A DNA stretch of 18,896 bases, from NCBI GenBank assembly GCA_046498185.1, contig JAWOBE010000205.1, forward strand, positions 1 through 18,896. The letters are read 5' to 3'. Under the pieces are notes generated by a model, which worked only from the letters and a program-made list of their open reading frames with translations, did no database searches and was not told where the DNA came from. Of this stretch, positions 1-6,487 are shown piece after piece. The stretch comes from CAYXDR01 sp046498185 (GTDB taxonomy: Bacteria; Desulfobacterota; DSM-4660; Desulfatiglandales; Desulfatiglandaceae). Every line of letters starts with the position of its first letter. Position 1 is the stretch's first letter. Made by a program: the position numbers and the translations under genes.

Positions 1-1
1 C

Positions 2-823
2 ACCCAGCAGTTCGTCGCGCCTTATGCCGGTTGCGCGATTGGTGAATACTACCGTGATAAAGGCATGCACGCTTTAATCATTTACGACGATCTTTCAAAA
101 CAGGCTGCCGCTTATCGCCAGGTGTCCCTGCTGCTTCGTAGACCACCGGGCAGGGAGGCGTTCCCGGGAGATATTTTTTATAATCATTCGAGACTGCTTG
201 AACGGGCTGCAAAACTGAATGACGAGCTGGGCGGCGGTTCGCTAACCGCGCTTCCTATAATTGAAACACAGGCCGGGGACGTATCCGCTTATATACCCAC
301 CAACGTGATATCTATCACAGACGGTCAGGTTTACCTGGAGCCCGGGCTTTTCTTTTCAGGGGTTCGACCGGCGATCAATGTGGGTCTCTCCGTTTCCCGG
401 GTCGGAGGCGCTGCTCAGACGAAAGCCATGAAAAAGGTGGCAGGTACGCTCAGGCTGGATATGGCCCAGTACCGTGAACTGGAAGCTTTCGCCCAGTTCG
501 GCAGCGACTTGGACAAGGCGACTCAGCAGCAGCTGAACAGGGGACGTCGACTTGTCGAGCTCTTGAAACAGCCGCAGTATGAGCCTATGGCTGCCGAGAA
601 AGAAGTGGCTATCCTTTATGCCGGGGCGAACGGTTATCTGGATGAATGGCCTGAATCAGCCGTGGCCAGCTACGAGAAACAGATGCTGGAGTTTTTGGAA
701 GCCTCCCATCCTTATTTATTGAAGGCGATAAAAGAAGACAACGACATCACCGAGGAAACGGAAGAAGGTCTTGAAAAGGCCCTCGAGGAATTCAAAGGTT
801 TGTTTCAGGTCCCCGGAGCGTAA
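2..823 (+). CDS. atpA: F1 ATP synthase alpha subunit, C-terminal part (cut by window edge)
   Basis: The reading frame is open from base 2, so only the last 273 residues of the alpha subunit are present; the beta-barrel and the P-loop lie upstream of the window. Alpha binds nucleotide at the non-catalytic sites of the alpha3-beta3 head of the membrane-bound F-type ATP synthase. The visible start contains the family signature around Ala-Gly-Cys-Ala-Ile-Gly-Glu-Tyr-Tyr-Arg-Asp. It is followed by the conserved Ile-Tyr-Asp-Asp-Leu-Ser-Lys-Gln, the Leu-Leu-Arg-Arg-Pro-Pro-Gly-Arg-Glu-Ala-Phe-Pro-Gly-Asp block, and the Ser-Ile-Thr-Asp-Gly-Gln region with the arginine near Gly-Val-Arg-Pro-Ala-Ile. 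The C-terminal helical domain is normal in length. The Met codon at 65 is internal and not the start. atpG follows after 64 bases. Confidence 0.98.
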   Translation, partial: TQQFVAPYAGCAIGEYYRDKGMHALIIYDDLSKQAAAYRQVSLLLRRPPGREAFPGDIFYNHSRLLERAAKLNDELGGGSLTALPIIETQAGDVSAYIPTNVISITDGQVYLEPGLFFSGVRPAINVGLSVSRVGGAAQTKAMKKVAGTLRLDMAQYRELEAFAQFGSDLDKATQQQLNRGRRLVELLKQPQYEPMAAEKEVAILYAGANGYLDEWPESAVASYEKQMLEFLEASHPYLLKAIKEDNDITEETEEGLEKALEEFKGLFQVPGA

Positions 824-887
824 CGACCGGGGTAACCGGGCTTTGAGCCGGTAATTTAGTCGGGGTCAGGGAGAGAAGAGAAATCTG

Positions 888-1769
888 ATGGCAACATTAA
901 AAGACATCCAGCGCAAGATCGGCGCAGTCAAAAAGACGAAACAAATCACCAGGGCGATGAACATGGTGGCTGCCGCCAAACTCAAAAGCGTGCAGGGAAA
1001 AACGGAACGCTTCACACCCTATGCGGTGAAGTTTGCGGAGGTGCTGGAAAATCTTGCCGGGCACATGGAGCCTGGAATCCACCCGTTGCTGATGCCGAAA
1101 GAGGAGGTCCGAACCATCGAACTCCTTCATTTCAGCGCTGACCGGGGGCTTTGCGGAAGCTTCAATACGAGTTTGATAAACAGGGCTGAAAAATGGATCG
1201 GTGAGCGTCGGCGCGAAGGAAAGAAATGCAGCCTTACGATCGTCGGTAAAAAGGGCCGCGACTATTTCCGCAAGCGGGACGTGGACGTGACCGACGCCCA
1301 TGTGGGCGTTTATGGATCGGTGGATATTTCTTTCATCAATCGTATGACGCGTGGTTTCATAGACCGCTTCGTTTCCGGCCAAGTGGATGAAGTTTATGCC
1401 ATGTATACCCGTTTTTTCAGCATGTCCAGGCAGGAACCGACTTTGGTTAAATTGGTACCGATAGAGCCTCCAGCAACGGCCGAGGCTCCGGCCGACACGG
1501 CGGAAATTGAGTATATATTCGAGCCCGGGCCTGAAGAGCTGCTGGTGGAATTGCTTCCGAAGCATATCAATGTTCAGATAATGAATGCGTTTCTTCAAAA
1601 CGAAACGAGCGAACATGCATCACGTATGGCTGCGATGGATAATGCTTCCAGGAACTGCGGGGAGATTATCGAAAATCTCACGCAGGTTTTTAACAAGGCA
1701 CGCCAGGCTGCGATAACCGCGGAATTGATGGACATCGTCGGCGGGGCGGAAGCGCTGAGAGGCTCATAA
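888..1769 (+). CDS. atpG: F1 ATP synthase gamma subunit
   Basis: This is the central rotor shaft of the F1 head, linking rotation of the c-ring to catalysis in beta. It has 293 residues, close to the usual length. The N-terminal helix (Ala-Thr-Leu-Lys-Asp-Ile-Gln-Arg-Lys-Ile, then a Thr-Lys-Gln-Ile-Thr-Arg-Ala-Met-Asn-Met-Val block) and the C-terminal helix (Ser-Arg-Met-Ala-Ala-Met-Asp-Asn-Ala-Ser) are the two conserved ends that form the coiled-coil shaft. The middle holds the Asp-Arg-Gly-Leu-Cys-Gly motif. The ATG at 888 follows a purine-rich GGGAGAGAAG stretch. The gene lies between atpA and atpD in the standard order, 35 bases before atpD. The middle segment around residues 195-215 is Ala/Pro/Thr rich and variable, as is normal for the family. 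Confidence 0.97.
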   Translation: MATLKDIQRKIGAVKKTKQITRAMNMVAAAKLKSVQGKTERFTPYAVKFAEVLENLAGHMEPGIHPLLMPKEEVRTIELLHFSADRGLCGSFNTSLINRAEKWIGERRREGKKCSLTIVGKKGRDYFRKRDVDVTDAHVGVYGSVDISFINRMTRGFIDRFVSGQVDEVYAMYTRFFSMSRQEPTLVKLVPIEPPATAEAPADTAEIEYIFEPGPEELLVELLPKHINVQIMNAFLQNETSEHASRMAAMDNASRNCGEIIENLTQVFNKARQAAITAELMDIVGGAEALRGS

Positions 1770-1804
1770 CCGGTTTTCTACTATTAAGGAGGCTTTTTTC
1801 TACC

Positions 1805-3229
1805 ATGAATGAAGGCAGAATAATGCAGGTCATAGGTCCGGTCGTCGACGTGGAGTTCCCCGATGGTGATCTCCCGAAGATTCTTACCGCGCTGCTTATC
1901 ACGAATCCTGCGATAGACGAGACCGAAGATAATTTAGTGGTGGAGGTGGCTCAGCACCTTGGAGACAATGTCGTCCGGTGTATCGCAATGGACGTCACCG
2001 ATGGTCTGGTCAGGGGCGGGAAGGTCAAGAATACGGGCAACCCGATCATGATGCCGGTGGGGAACCCGACCCTTGGGCGCGTGCTCAACGTGGTTGGAAA
2101 ACCTGTTGATGGCCTCGGGCCGGTCGAATGCGAAGAGTACTACCCGATCCACCGTCATGCGCCGGATTTCAAGGACCAGGACACCACCGTGAACGTTCTT
2201 GAAACCGGCGTGAAGGTCATTGATCTGCTCGTGCCGTTCCCCCGGGGGGGGAAAATGGGCATGTTCGGAGGTGCCGGGGTCGGCAAGACCGTCGTGATGA
2301 TGGAGATGATTCACAACATCGCGATGCAGCACGGAGGCATAAGCGTGTTCGCGGGTGTAGGGGAGCGTACCCGCGAAGGAAATGATCTCTACCTCGAAAT
2401 GAAGGAATCAGGCGTTATAGAGCGTGCGGCTCTTATCTACGGTCAGATGACCGAGCCCCCCGGGGCAAGGGCGAGGGTGGCCCTGTCCGCCCTCACCGCG
2501 GCGGAGTATTACCGCGATGAGAAAGGTCAGAACGTTCTTTTGTTCATCGACAACATATACCGTTTTACCCAGGCGGGTTCAGAGGTTTCGGCCCTGCTGG
2601 GTCGGATTCCCTCGGCAGTGGGCTATCAACCCACGCTGGGCACGGACCTGGGCGAACTGCAGGAAAGAATCACTTCGACGAAAAAGGGATCGATAACGTC
2701 GGTCCAGTGTGTTTACGTGCCCGCGGATGACCTTACCGATCCTGCGCCTGCAACCACATTCGCCCACCTGGACGGAACGGTCGTTCTTTCACGGCCTATA
2801 GCCGAACTTGGTATATACCCTGCTGTCGACCCGCTTGATTCAACATCACGTATTCTGGATCCGAACGTACTTGGAAGCGAACATTATCAGGTAGCCCGCC
2901 AGGTTCAGCAAATTCTTCAAAAATACAAAGATTTGCAGGATATTATAGCAATCCTGGGCATGGATGAGCTGGCTGAAGAAGATAAATTGATTGTTGCTCG
3001 CGCACGTAGAATTCAGCGTTTTCTCTCCCAGCCGTTTCACGTGGCCGAAACCTTCACCGGCACACCCGGTGTCTATGTCCCGGTCGCCGAGACGGTTCGA
3101 GGTTTCAAGGAAATAATCGACGGCAAACGGGATGATCTCCCGGAGGGAGCTTTCTACATGGTGGGGACCATCGAAGAAGCTGAAAAGAAAGCCGAGCAGA
3201 TGGCTTCAGGCCGGCGCAAGAGGAGTTGA
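1805..3229 (+). CDS. atpD: F1 ATP synthase beta subunit (catalytic)
   Basis: This is the catalytic subunit that makes or hydrolyses ATP at the alpha/beta interfaces. It has 474 residues, the usual length. The Walker A loop Gly-Gly-Ala-Gly-Val-Gly-Lys-Thr is at residues 155-162, followed by the conserved Gly-Glu-Arg-Thr-Arg-Glu-Gly-Asn-Asp-Leu-Tyr block carrying the catalytic Glu. The Walker B region is Leu-Leu-Phe-Ile-Asp-Asn-Ile-Tyr-Arg-Phe. The DELSEED position reads Asp-Glu-Leu-Ala-Glu-Glu-Asp. A strong ribosome binding site AAGGAGG at 1786-1792 precedes the ATG by 12 bases. An uninterrupted G8 run (2244-2251) sits just before the Walker A codons but the frame is intact. Nothing in this subunit tells whether the enzyme pumps H+ or Na+; subunit c is outside the window. 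Confidence 0.98.
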   Translation: MNEGRIMQVIGPVVDVEFPDGDLPKILTALLITNPAIDETEDNLVVEVAQHLGDNVVRCIAMDVTDGLVRGGKVKNTGNPIMMPVGNPTLGRVLNVVGKPVDGLGPVECEEYYPIHRHAPDFKDQDTTVNVLETGVKVIDLLVPFPRGGKMGMFGGAGVGKTVVMMEMIHNIAMQHGGISVFAGVGERTREGNDLYLEMKESGVIERAALIYGQMTEPPGARARVALSALTAAEYYRDEKGQNVLLFIDNIYRFTQAGSEVSALLGRIPSAVGYQPTLGTDLGELQERITSTKKGSITSVQCVYVPADDLTDPAPATTFAHLDGTVVLSRPIAELGIYPAVDPLDSTSRILDPNVLGSEHYQVARQVQQILQKYKDLQDIIAILGMDELAEEDKLIVARARRIQRFLSQPFHVAETFTGTPGVYVPVAETVRGFKEIIDGKRDDLPEGAFYMVGTIEEAEKKAEQMASGRRKRS

Positions 3230-3232
3230 TAG

Positions 3233-3646
3233 ATGGGACAGTTGCATCTTGAAGTGGTTACCCCGGAAAAGGTTCTGGTCAGCGAAAAGGTCGATACCAT
3301 GGTTGCACCGGGAACGCTGGGTCAGTTCGGTGTACTGCCCGGTCATACATCGCTGCTTACCGGGATTGTGCCTGGGGAAGTCCGCTGGAAGAAAGGCGAC
3401 AGGGAGGCGTTTATTTCGGTGAGCACCGGGTTTGCTGAAGTTGCTGGAGACAAGGTCGCCATTTTGGTGGATGCTGCTGAAAGGATTGATGAAATAGATT
3501 TGGAAAGAGCCCGCGAGGCCTTGGAGCGTGCGAAAAAACGTTTGGCGGGGGAAATGAAGAAAGAACATGTGGATTTTACCAGGGCGGAAACATCCTTGAA
3601 TCGGGCCGTGGCTAGAATCAGAGTAGCGGAAAAGCGTCTGGGATGA
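3233..3646 (+). CDS. atpC: F1 ATP synthase epsilon subunit
   Basis: This small rotor-stalk subunit, 137 residues, binds gamma at the c-ring and can inhibit ATP hydrolysis. The N-terminal beta-sandwich carries the family pattern Leu-Glu-Val-Val-Thr-Pro-Glu and Gly-Gln-Phe-Gly-Val-Leu-Pro-Gly-His. The C-terminal 50 residues form two charged helices (Arg-Ala-Arg-Glu-Ala-Leu-Glu-Arg-Ala-Lys-Lys-Arg-Leu), the mobile inhibitory part, which is present and complete. It starts only 3 bases after the atpD stop, with its ribosome binding site AGAGGAG inside the last codons of atpD, so translation is probably coupled. It is the last gene of the operon; a terminator follows 42 bases after its stop. Confidence 0.97.
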   Translation: MGQLHLEVVTPEKVLVSEKVDTMVAPGTLGQFGVLPGHTSLLTGIVPGEVRWKKGDREAFISVSTGFAEVAGDKVAILVDAAERIDEIDLERAREALERAKKRLAGEMKKEHVDFTRAETSLNRAVARIRVAEKRLG

Positions 3647-3688
3647 AGCGGCCTGCGTAACAATCTGTATTTTCATCCGTTCTGGGAA

Positions 3689-3720
3689 AAGGCAAGCAAC
3701 CACCGCTTGCCTTTTTTATT
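3689..3720 (+). terminator. Rho-independent terminator of the ATP synthase operon
   Basis: A perfect inverted repeat, GGCAAGC (3691-3697) with GCTTGCC (3705-3711), has a 7-base loop and two further A-T pairs at the base. It is followed directly by six T, then ATT. It lies 42 bases after the atpC stop and ends the atp transcript. Confidence 0.9.
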
Positions 3721-3747
3721 GACGTTTCCGGGAGAAGGCGCTACGAT
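3719..3747 (+). promoter_or_regulatory. Sigma70-type promoter for the zapB-like/zapA transcript
   Basis: TTGACG (3719-3724, five of six matches to the -35 consensus) is separated by exactly 17 bases from TACGAT (3742-3747, four of six matches to the -10 consensus). Transcription would start near 3754, about 20 bases before the ATG at 3775. The first two bases of the -35 box belong to the end of the T-run of the preceding terminator, so one operon ends and the next begins within a few bases. Prediction from sequence only. Confidence 0.7.
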
Positions 3748-3774
3748 CAAAAAACTAAAAAAAGTGAGGTTATA

Positions 3775-4011
3775 ATGGAAAATATTGGAGAATTCGAACA
3801 GTTTCAATTGCTTGAACAGAAGATAGATTCTCTTCTGGAGCTTGTCAGTACTTTGAAGAAGGAGAAAGCCGCATTGGCCGAACAGACGCATATCCAGGAA
3901 GAAAAATTGGTCGATCTTTCTGAGCAGTTATCCGCTCTGAAAGCCGGGCGGGACAAAGCGAGACAGCGGATCGTATCTCTCCTGGAGAGGATGGAACAGG
4001 CGGAGGTATGA
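3775..4011 (+). CDS. ZapB-like small coiled-coil protein
   Basis: This 78-residue protein is almost entirely heptad-patterned: Leu/Ile/Val recur every three to four residues among Glu, Lys and Gln, with no membrane segment and no cysteine. E. coli ZapB is of the same size and character. Its place directly before zapA makes a cell-division role likely: ZapB-type proteins form filaments that bind ZapA and bridge the Z-ring to the chromosome terminus. The ribosome binding site GTGAGG (3764-3769) stands 5 bases before the ATG, and the gene has its own promoter (3719-3747). The zapA start codon is 19 bases downstream, so the two are co-transcribed. Coiled coils this short cannot be assigned safely by sequence alone. 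Position is the main evidence, so no symbol is given. Confidence 0.75.
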   Translation: MENIGEFEQFQLLEQKIDSLLELVSTLKKEKAALAEQTHIQEEKLVDLSEQLSALKAGRDKARQRIVSLLERMEQAEV

Positions 4012-4029
4012 TCAGCGGGGGAATAGATC

Positions 4030-4317
4030 GTGAAGAACACGGTGAGGGTGAATGTTCTGGATAGTGATTACGTTATCGGAAGCGAGAATGGTGAAGAACA
4101 GGTCCGAAATGTAGCGGATCTGGTCAACGAGCGATGTTTACGGATAAAGGAGCATGCCGAAGGCATGACAGATAAAAAAATCGCTATCCTCGCTGCCTTT
4201 GAGATAGCCAGTGATTATCTTGACCTGGCCAAGGAGCATGATGCCCTCAGAGCGCAAATACAGGCTCGGTTAAAAGCGCTTAACGAACAAATTGATTCCA
4301 CCGCCGGTTGGGAGTGA
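4030..4317 (+). CDS. zapA: Cell division protein ZapA
   Basis: ZapA binds FtsZ and cross-links Z-ring filaments in the cytoplasm. The protein has 95 residues, the usual size. The N-terminal part fits the ZapA globular head: a beta strand Val-Arg-Val-Asn-Val-Leu-Asp, then Tyr-Val-Ile-Gly-Ser, then the helix Val-Arg-Asn-Val-Ala-Asp-Leu-Val-Asn-Glu. The block Thr-Asp-Lys-Lys-Ile-Ala-Ile-Leu-Ala-Ala-Phe-Glu-Ile-Ala-Ser-Asp-Tyr matches the family core, and a C-terminal helix follows that would form the tetramer coiled coil. The start is GTG with a GGGGGAA stretch about 9 bases upstream; no better in-frame ATG exists near it. A candidate 6S RNA lies downstream, an arrangement known for zapA in several proteobacteria. 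Confidence 0.88.
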   Translation: MKNTVRVNVLDSDYVIGSENGEEQVRNVADLVNERCLRIKEHAEGMTDKKIAILAAFEIASDYLDLAKEHDALRAQIQARLKALNEQIDSTAGWE

Positions 4318-4459
4318 GATGCGTGACCAGATGTAATGTTCAACAGCATCGGTTGGGTTTGTTTTTCCGATTGGATCCAAGGGGTCTAAAGAGATTTTTG
4401 AGTCGTCCTTTGGCGTACGGCGTTTCTTGTGGCTGTCTGTAAATGTTCGTTTATGGAAC
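4318..4459. other. Non-coding leader before the structured RNA
   Basis: I see no credible gene between the zapA stop and the structured RNA. The stretch is T/G rich. It contains a 10-base palindrome, TTGGATCCAA (4371-4380), and a weak five-pair hairpin ATCGG/CCGAT (4348-4352 with 4367-4371). There is a poor promoter match: TTGTGG at 4427-4432, then a 17-base gap, then TTTATG at 4450-4455, three of six at each box. It would start transcription at about 4462, close to the first helix of the RNA. Its weakness means the RNA could equally be cut from the zapA transcript. Confidence 0.5.
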
Positions 4460-4675
4460 CTTGAAGCTGTGCGTTTAAAGAGAGCCGGTTCGGCCGCCGT
4501 GGGGCGTTGTTGAAAATAAAGGGCAACCGCTGATTGTTCGTGAACTCAGGATTCGTGATGCGATATTAAAATATCCCGTTCTCTCACTGAAAATGTGAGC
4601 CATCAGTGAGTTCGTTGAACATTTGAAGCCGTGATTAGCTGTGATTAGCTGGAATGCGGCGGTGGATGCTTCAAG
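4460..4675 (+). ncRNA. ssrS: Structured RNA, candidate 6S RNA
   Basis: No credible gene lies here. About 216 bases fold as one long interrupted rod, the overall shape and size of 6S RNA, which binds the sigma70 RNA polymerase holoenzyme and mimics an open promoter. By eye the nested pairings are these. CTTGAAGC (4460-4467) pairs with GCTTCAAG (4668-4675). Positions 4493-4500 pair with 4656-4663, eight pairs including two G-U. Positions 4536-4548 pair with 4607-4620, 13 pairs with one bulge. TGATG (4556-4560) pairs with CATCA (4601-4605). Two small hairpins sit at the tip: GATAT/ATATC at 4562-4575 and CTCAC/GTGAG at 4583-4599. Two unpaired sides of roughly 35 bases face each other (4501-4535 and 4621-4655), as expected for the central 6S bubble. 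The place after zapA supports the call. I could not match it base by base to a 6S model, and exact ends are uncertain. Confidence 0.5.
4631..4650 (+). repeat. Perfect 10-base tandem duplication inside the candidate 6S RNA
   Basis: GTGATTAGCT occurs twice head to tail with no mismatch (4631-4640 and 4641-4650). It lies on the 3' side of the predicted unpaired bubble. The identical copies suggest a recent duplication or a functional spacing element. Confidence 0.9.
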
Positions 4676-4732
4676 CCGCTTTGGAAGTCCTTTATGGGCC
4701 TGGCTCCTTCGGTAAATTGCCGGTAAAGCGGC
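4675..4732 (+). other. Hairpin between the structured RNA and rny
   Basis: GCCGCTTT (4675-4682) and AAAGCGGC (4725-4732) are a perfect eight-pair inverted repeat closing a 42-base loop. It begins at the last base of the candidate 6S RNA. A run of five T follows only at 4750-4754, 17 bases later, so it is not a standard terminator. It may be a processing or attenuation structure in front of rny. The remaining bases to 4870 hold only the rny ribosome binding site AGGAG (4854-4858) and a lone TATAAC (4810-4815) that lacks a good -35 partner. Confidence 0.45.
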
Positions 4733-4870
4733 GGCCTTGTGGTCCTTCGTTTTTCCCTTCCGCGGATCTATTCTATTCCCTCCGGATGCAGGCGTAACCA
4801 GCCTGGCGGTATAACTGCATTTCACCTATGATCCCATGTAAGTGGGCGCCATCAGGAGTGTTTGGAAACT

Positions 4871-6433
4871 ATGAGTATATTATATCTCATTTTAGGCGTT
4901 GTGGCGTCATTAGGCGTCGGCATGGGTGTCGGTTTCTTGATTCGCAAGAAAATAGTCGAAAGCAAAATAGCTTCTATCGAAATGTATTCCAAGAAGATTT
5001 TGGACGAGGCCCAGAAAGAAGCCCGCAATACCAAGAAAGAGGCATTGCTTCAGGCTAAAGACACCCTTTTTCAGATGAAGCAGGAATTTGAAAAGGAGAG
5101 CAAGGAAAAAAAGGAGCAAATACTTTTACAGGAAAAAAGATTATTTCAAAAGGAGGACAACCTCGATAAAAAGCTGGATCAGATCGAAAACCGGGAAAAC
5201 GTGATAGGCGAGAAAGAGCGTGCGCTGGGGGAAGTCGAAAACAACCTTAAGCGTAAGGAGGCCGAGTGCAATCGTTTGCTCACCGAGCAGGTGAAAGAAC
5301 TGGAAAAAATCGCCGGGATGTCCAGCGAAGAGGCGAAGCAGATGCTGATCAGTTCAATGGAGGCAGAAGCAAAGCATGAATCCGCTAAATTAATTCGGCG
5401 GATAGAAATGGAAGCACGTGCCAACGGTGAACGCAAGGCGCAGGAAGTCTTGGCCCTGGCGGTCAAGCGCTATGCCGGGGATTACGTTGCCGAGAAGACC
5501 GTTTCAGTCGTAAATCTTCCGAACGAAGAAATGAAGGGACGTATCATCGGCAGGGAGGGCAGGAACATCAGGGCTATCGAGGCTGCTACAGGCATAGATC
5601 TGATTGTCGACGACACGCCGGAGGCAGTAATTATATCCGGGTTTAACCCGGTGCGGCGGGAAGTGGCCAAAATCTCTCTCGAAAGATTGATAGAGGACGG
5701 CAGAATACATCCGGCTCGCATAGAGGAAATCGTTGCAAAAGCCAACAAGGACGTTGAAAAGGCAATAAAAGAAGCTGGAGAACAGGCCACTTTCGATGTG
5801 GGCGTTCATGGTATCAACAGGGAGGTGGTGAAATTGATCGGAAGGCTGCGCTATCGCTCCAGTTATGCGCAGAACGTCCTGGTGCATTCCCTTGAAGTCA
5901 GCTTTCTTTGCGGGATCATGGCGGCTGAGCTGGGAGTGAATGTCAAGCAGGCCAAAAGAGCGGGGCTTTTGCATGATATCGGCAAGGCCGTTGATCACGA
6001 AGTGGAAGGGCCGCATGCGCTGATAGGCGCGGATCTCGCCAAAAAATACGGGGAGTCTCCACAGGTTGTACACGCGATCGCTGCACACCATGAGGAGATA
6101 CCACCCGAATCCGTTCTGGCTGTTCTTGTGCAGGCGGCGGATACGCTTTCCGGCGCACGGCCGGGTGCCAGGCAGGAAATGCTCGAGAGCTATGTGAAGC
6201 GGTTGGAGGAGCTGGAAAAAATTGCTTTGCTTTTTCCCGGGGTCAGTAAGTCTTATGCAATCCAGGCCGGACGGGAAATACGGATTATTGTCGACGGCTC
6301 GACAATAAATGACGATGAGTCCTTTGTTATGTGCAAGGATATAGCGCAGAAAATAGAGAAAGAACTCAGTTACCCCGGGCAGATAAGGGTGACGGTGATC
6401 AGGGAGACGAGAGCGGTGGAATACGCTCGTTAG
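4871..6433 (+). CDS. rny: Ribonuclease Y (membrane-anchored endoribonuclease)
   Basis: RNase Y is an endonuclease that starts mRNA decay, anchored to the cytoplasmic face of the membrane. From the ATG at 4871 the protein has 520 residues, the same as the Bacillus subtilis enzyme. It begins with one hydrophobic anchor helix (residues 3-24). A long charged coiled coil follows (about 30-190, rich in Lys/Glu/Gln). Then comes a KH RNA-binding domain with Gly-Arg-Ile-Ile-Gly-Arg-Glu-Gly-Arg-Asn from residue 223. The HD phosphohydrolase domain has its metal-binding His-Asp at 368-369, the same numbering as in B. subtilis, which supports this start. An upstream in-frame TTG at 4862 lies only 3 bases after the ribosome binding site and is unlikely. 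The gene may be read from the zapA transcript. Confidence 0.95.
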   Translation: MSILYLILGVVASLGVGMGVGFLIRKKIVESKIASIEMYSKKILDEAQKEARNTKKEALLQAKDTLFQMKQEFEKESKEKKEQILLQEKRLFQKEDNLDKKLDQIENRENVIGEKERALGEVENNLKRKEAECNRLLTEQVKELEKIAGMSSEEAKQMLISSMEAEAKHESAKLIRRIEMEARANGERKAQEVLALAVKRYAGDYVAEKTVSVVNLPNEEMKGRIIGREGRNIRAIEAATGIDLIVDDTPEAVIISGFNPVRREVAKISLERLIEDGRIHPARIEEIVAKANKDVEKAIKEAGEQATFDVGVHGINREVVKLIGRLRYRSSYAQNVLVHSLEVSFLCGIMAAELGVNVKQAKRAGLLHDIGKAVDHEVEGPHALIGADLAKKYGESPQVVHAIAAHHEEIPPESVLAVLVQAADTLSGARPGARQEMLESYVKRLEELEKIALLFPGVSKSYAIQAGREIRIIVDGSTINDDESFVMCKDIAQKIEKELSYPGQIRVTVIRETRAVEYAR

Positions 6434-6442
6434 TTAAAATCT

Positions 6443-6482
6443 TTTGGCCCCCCCCTCCGGTTCACCGGAGGAAGGGAACCAA
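6443..6482. terminator. Hairpin between the convergent rny and gcdA genes
   Basis: CCTCCGG (6454-6460) and CCGGAGG (6465-6471) form a perfect seven-pair stem with a TTCA loop. TTGG (6444-6447) and CCAA (6479-6482) can pair further out. It fills the short gap between two genes that face each other, where a bidirectional terminator is expected. Neither side has a clean T-run directly after the stem, so the efficiency is doubtful. An eight-C run (6448-6455) abuts the stem. Confidence 0.5.
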
Positions 6483-6487
6483 GGATT

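Noticed and set aside
897..1616. Long open frame on the minus strand over atpG
   Set aside because: It lies wholly opposite a well conserved gene and has the low-complexity His/Arg/Phe-rich composition of an antisense shadow; no ribosome binding site or family match.
2244..2251. Frameshift in atpD at the G8 run
   Set aside because: The protein continues with correct conserved sequence on both sides, so the run has the right length.
4371..4380. Ten-base palindrome as an operator
   Set aside because: A single short palindrome without a second copy or a nearby strong promoter is not enough evidence.
4475..4825. Minus-strand open frame of 116 codons over the structured RNA
   Set aside because: It covers the paired helices and has no ribosome binding site or family resemblance; structured RNA explains the region better.
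4862..4870. TTG start for rny three codons upstream
   Set aside because: It is only 3 bases from the ribosome binding site. Starting at ATG 4871 gives 520 residues and the His368-Asp369 numbering of the known enzyme.
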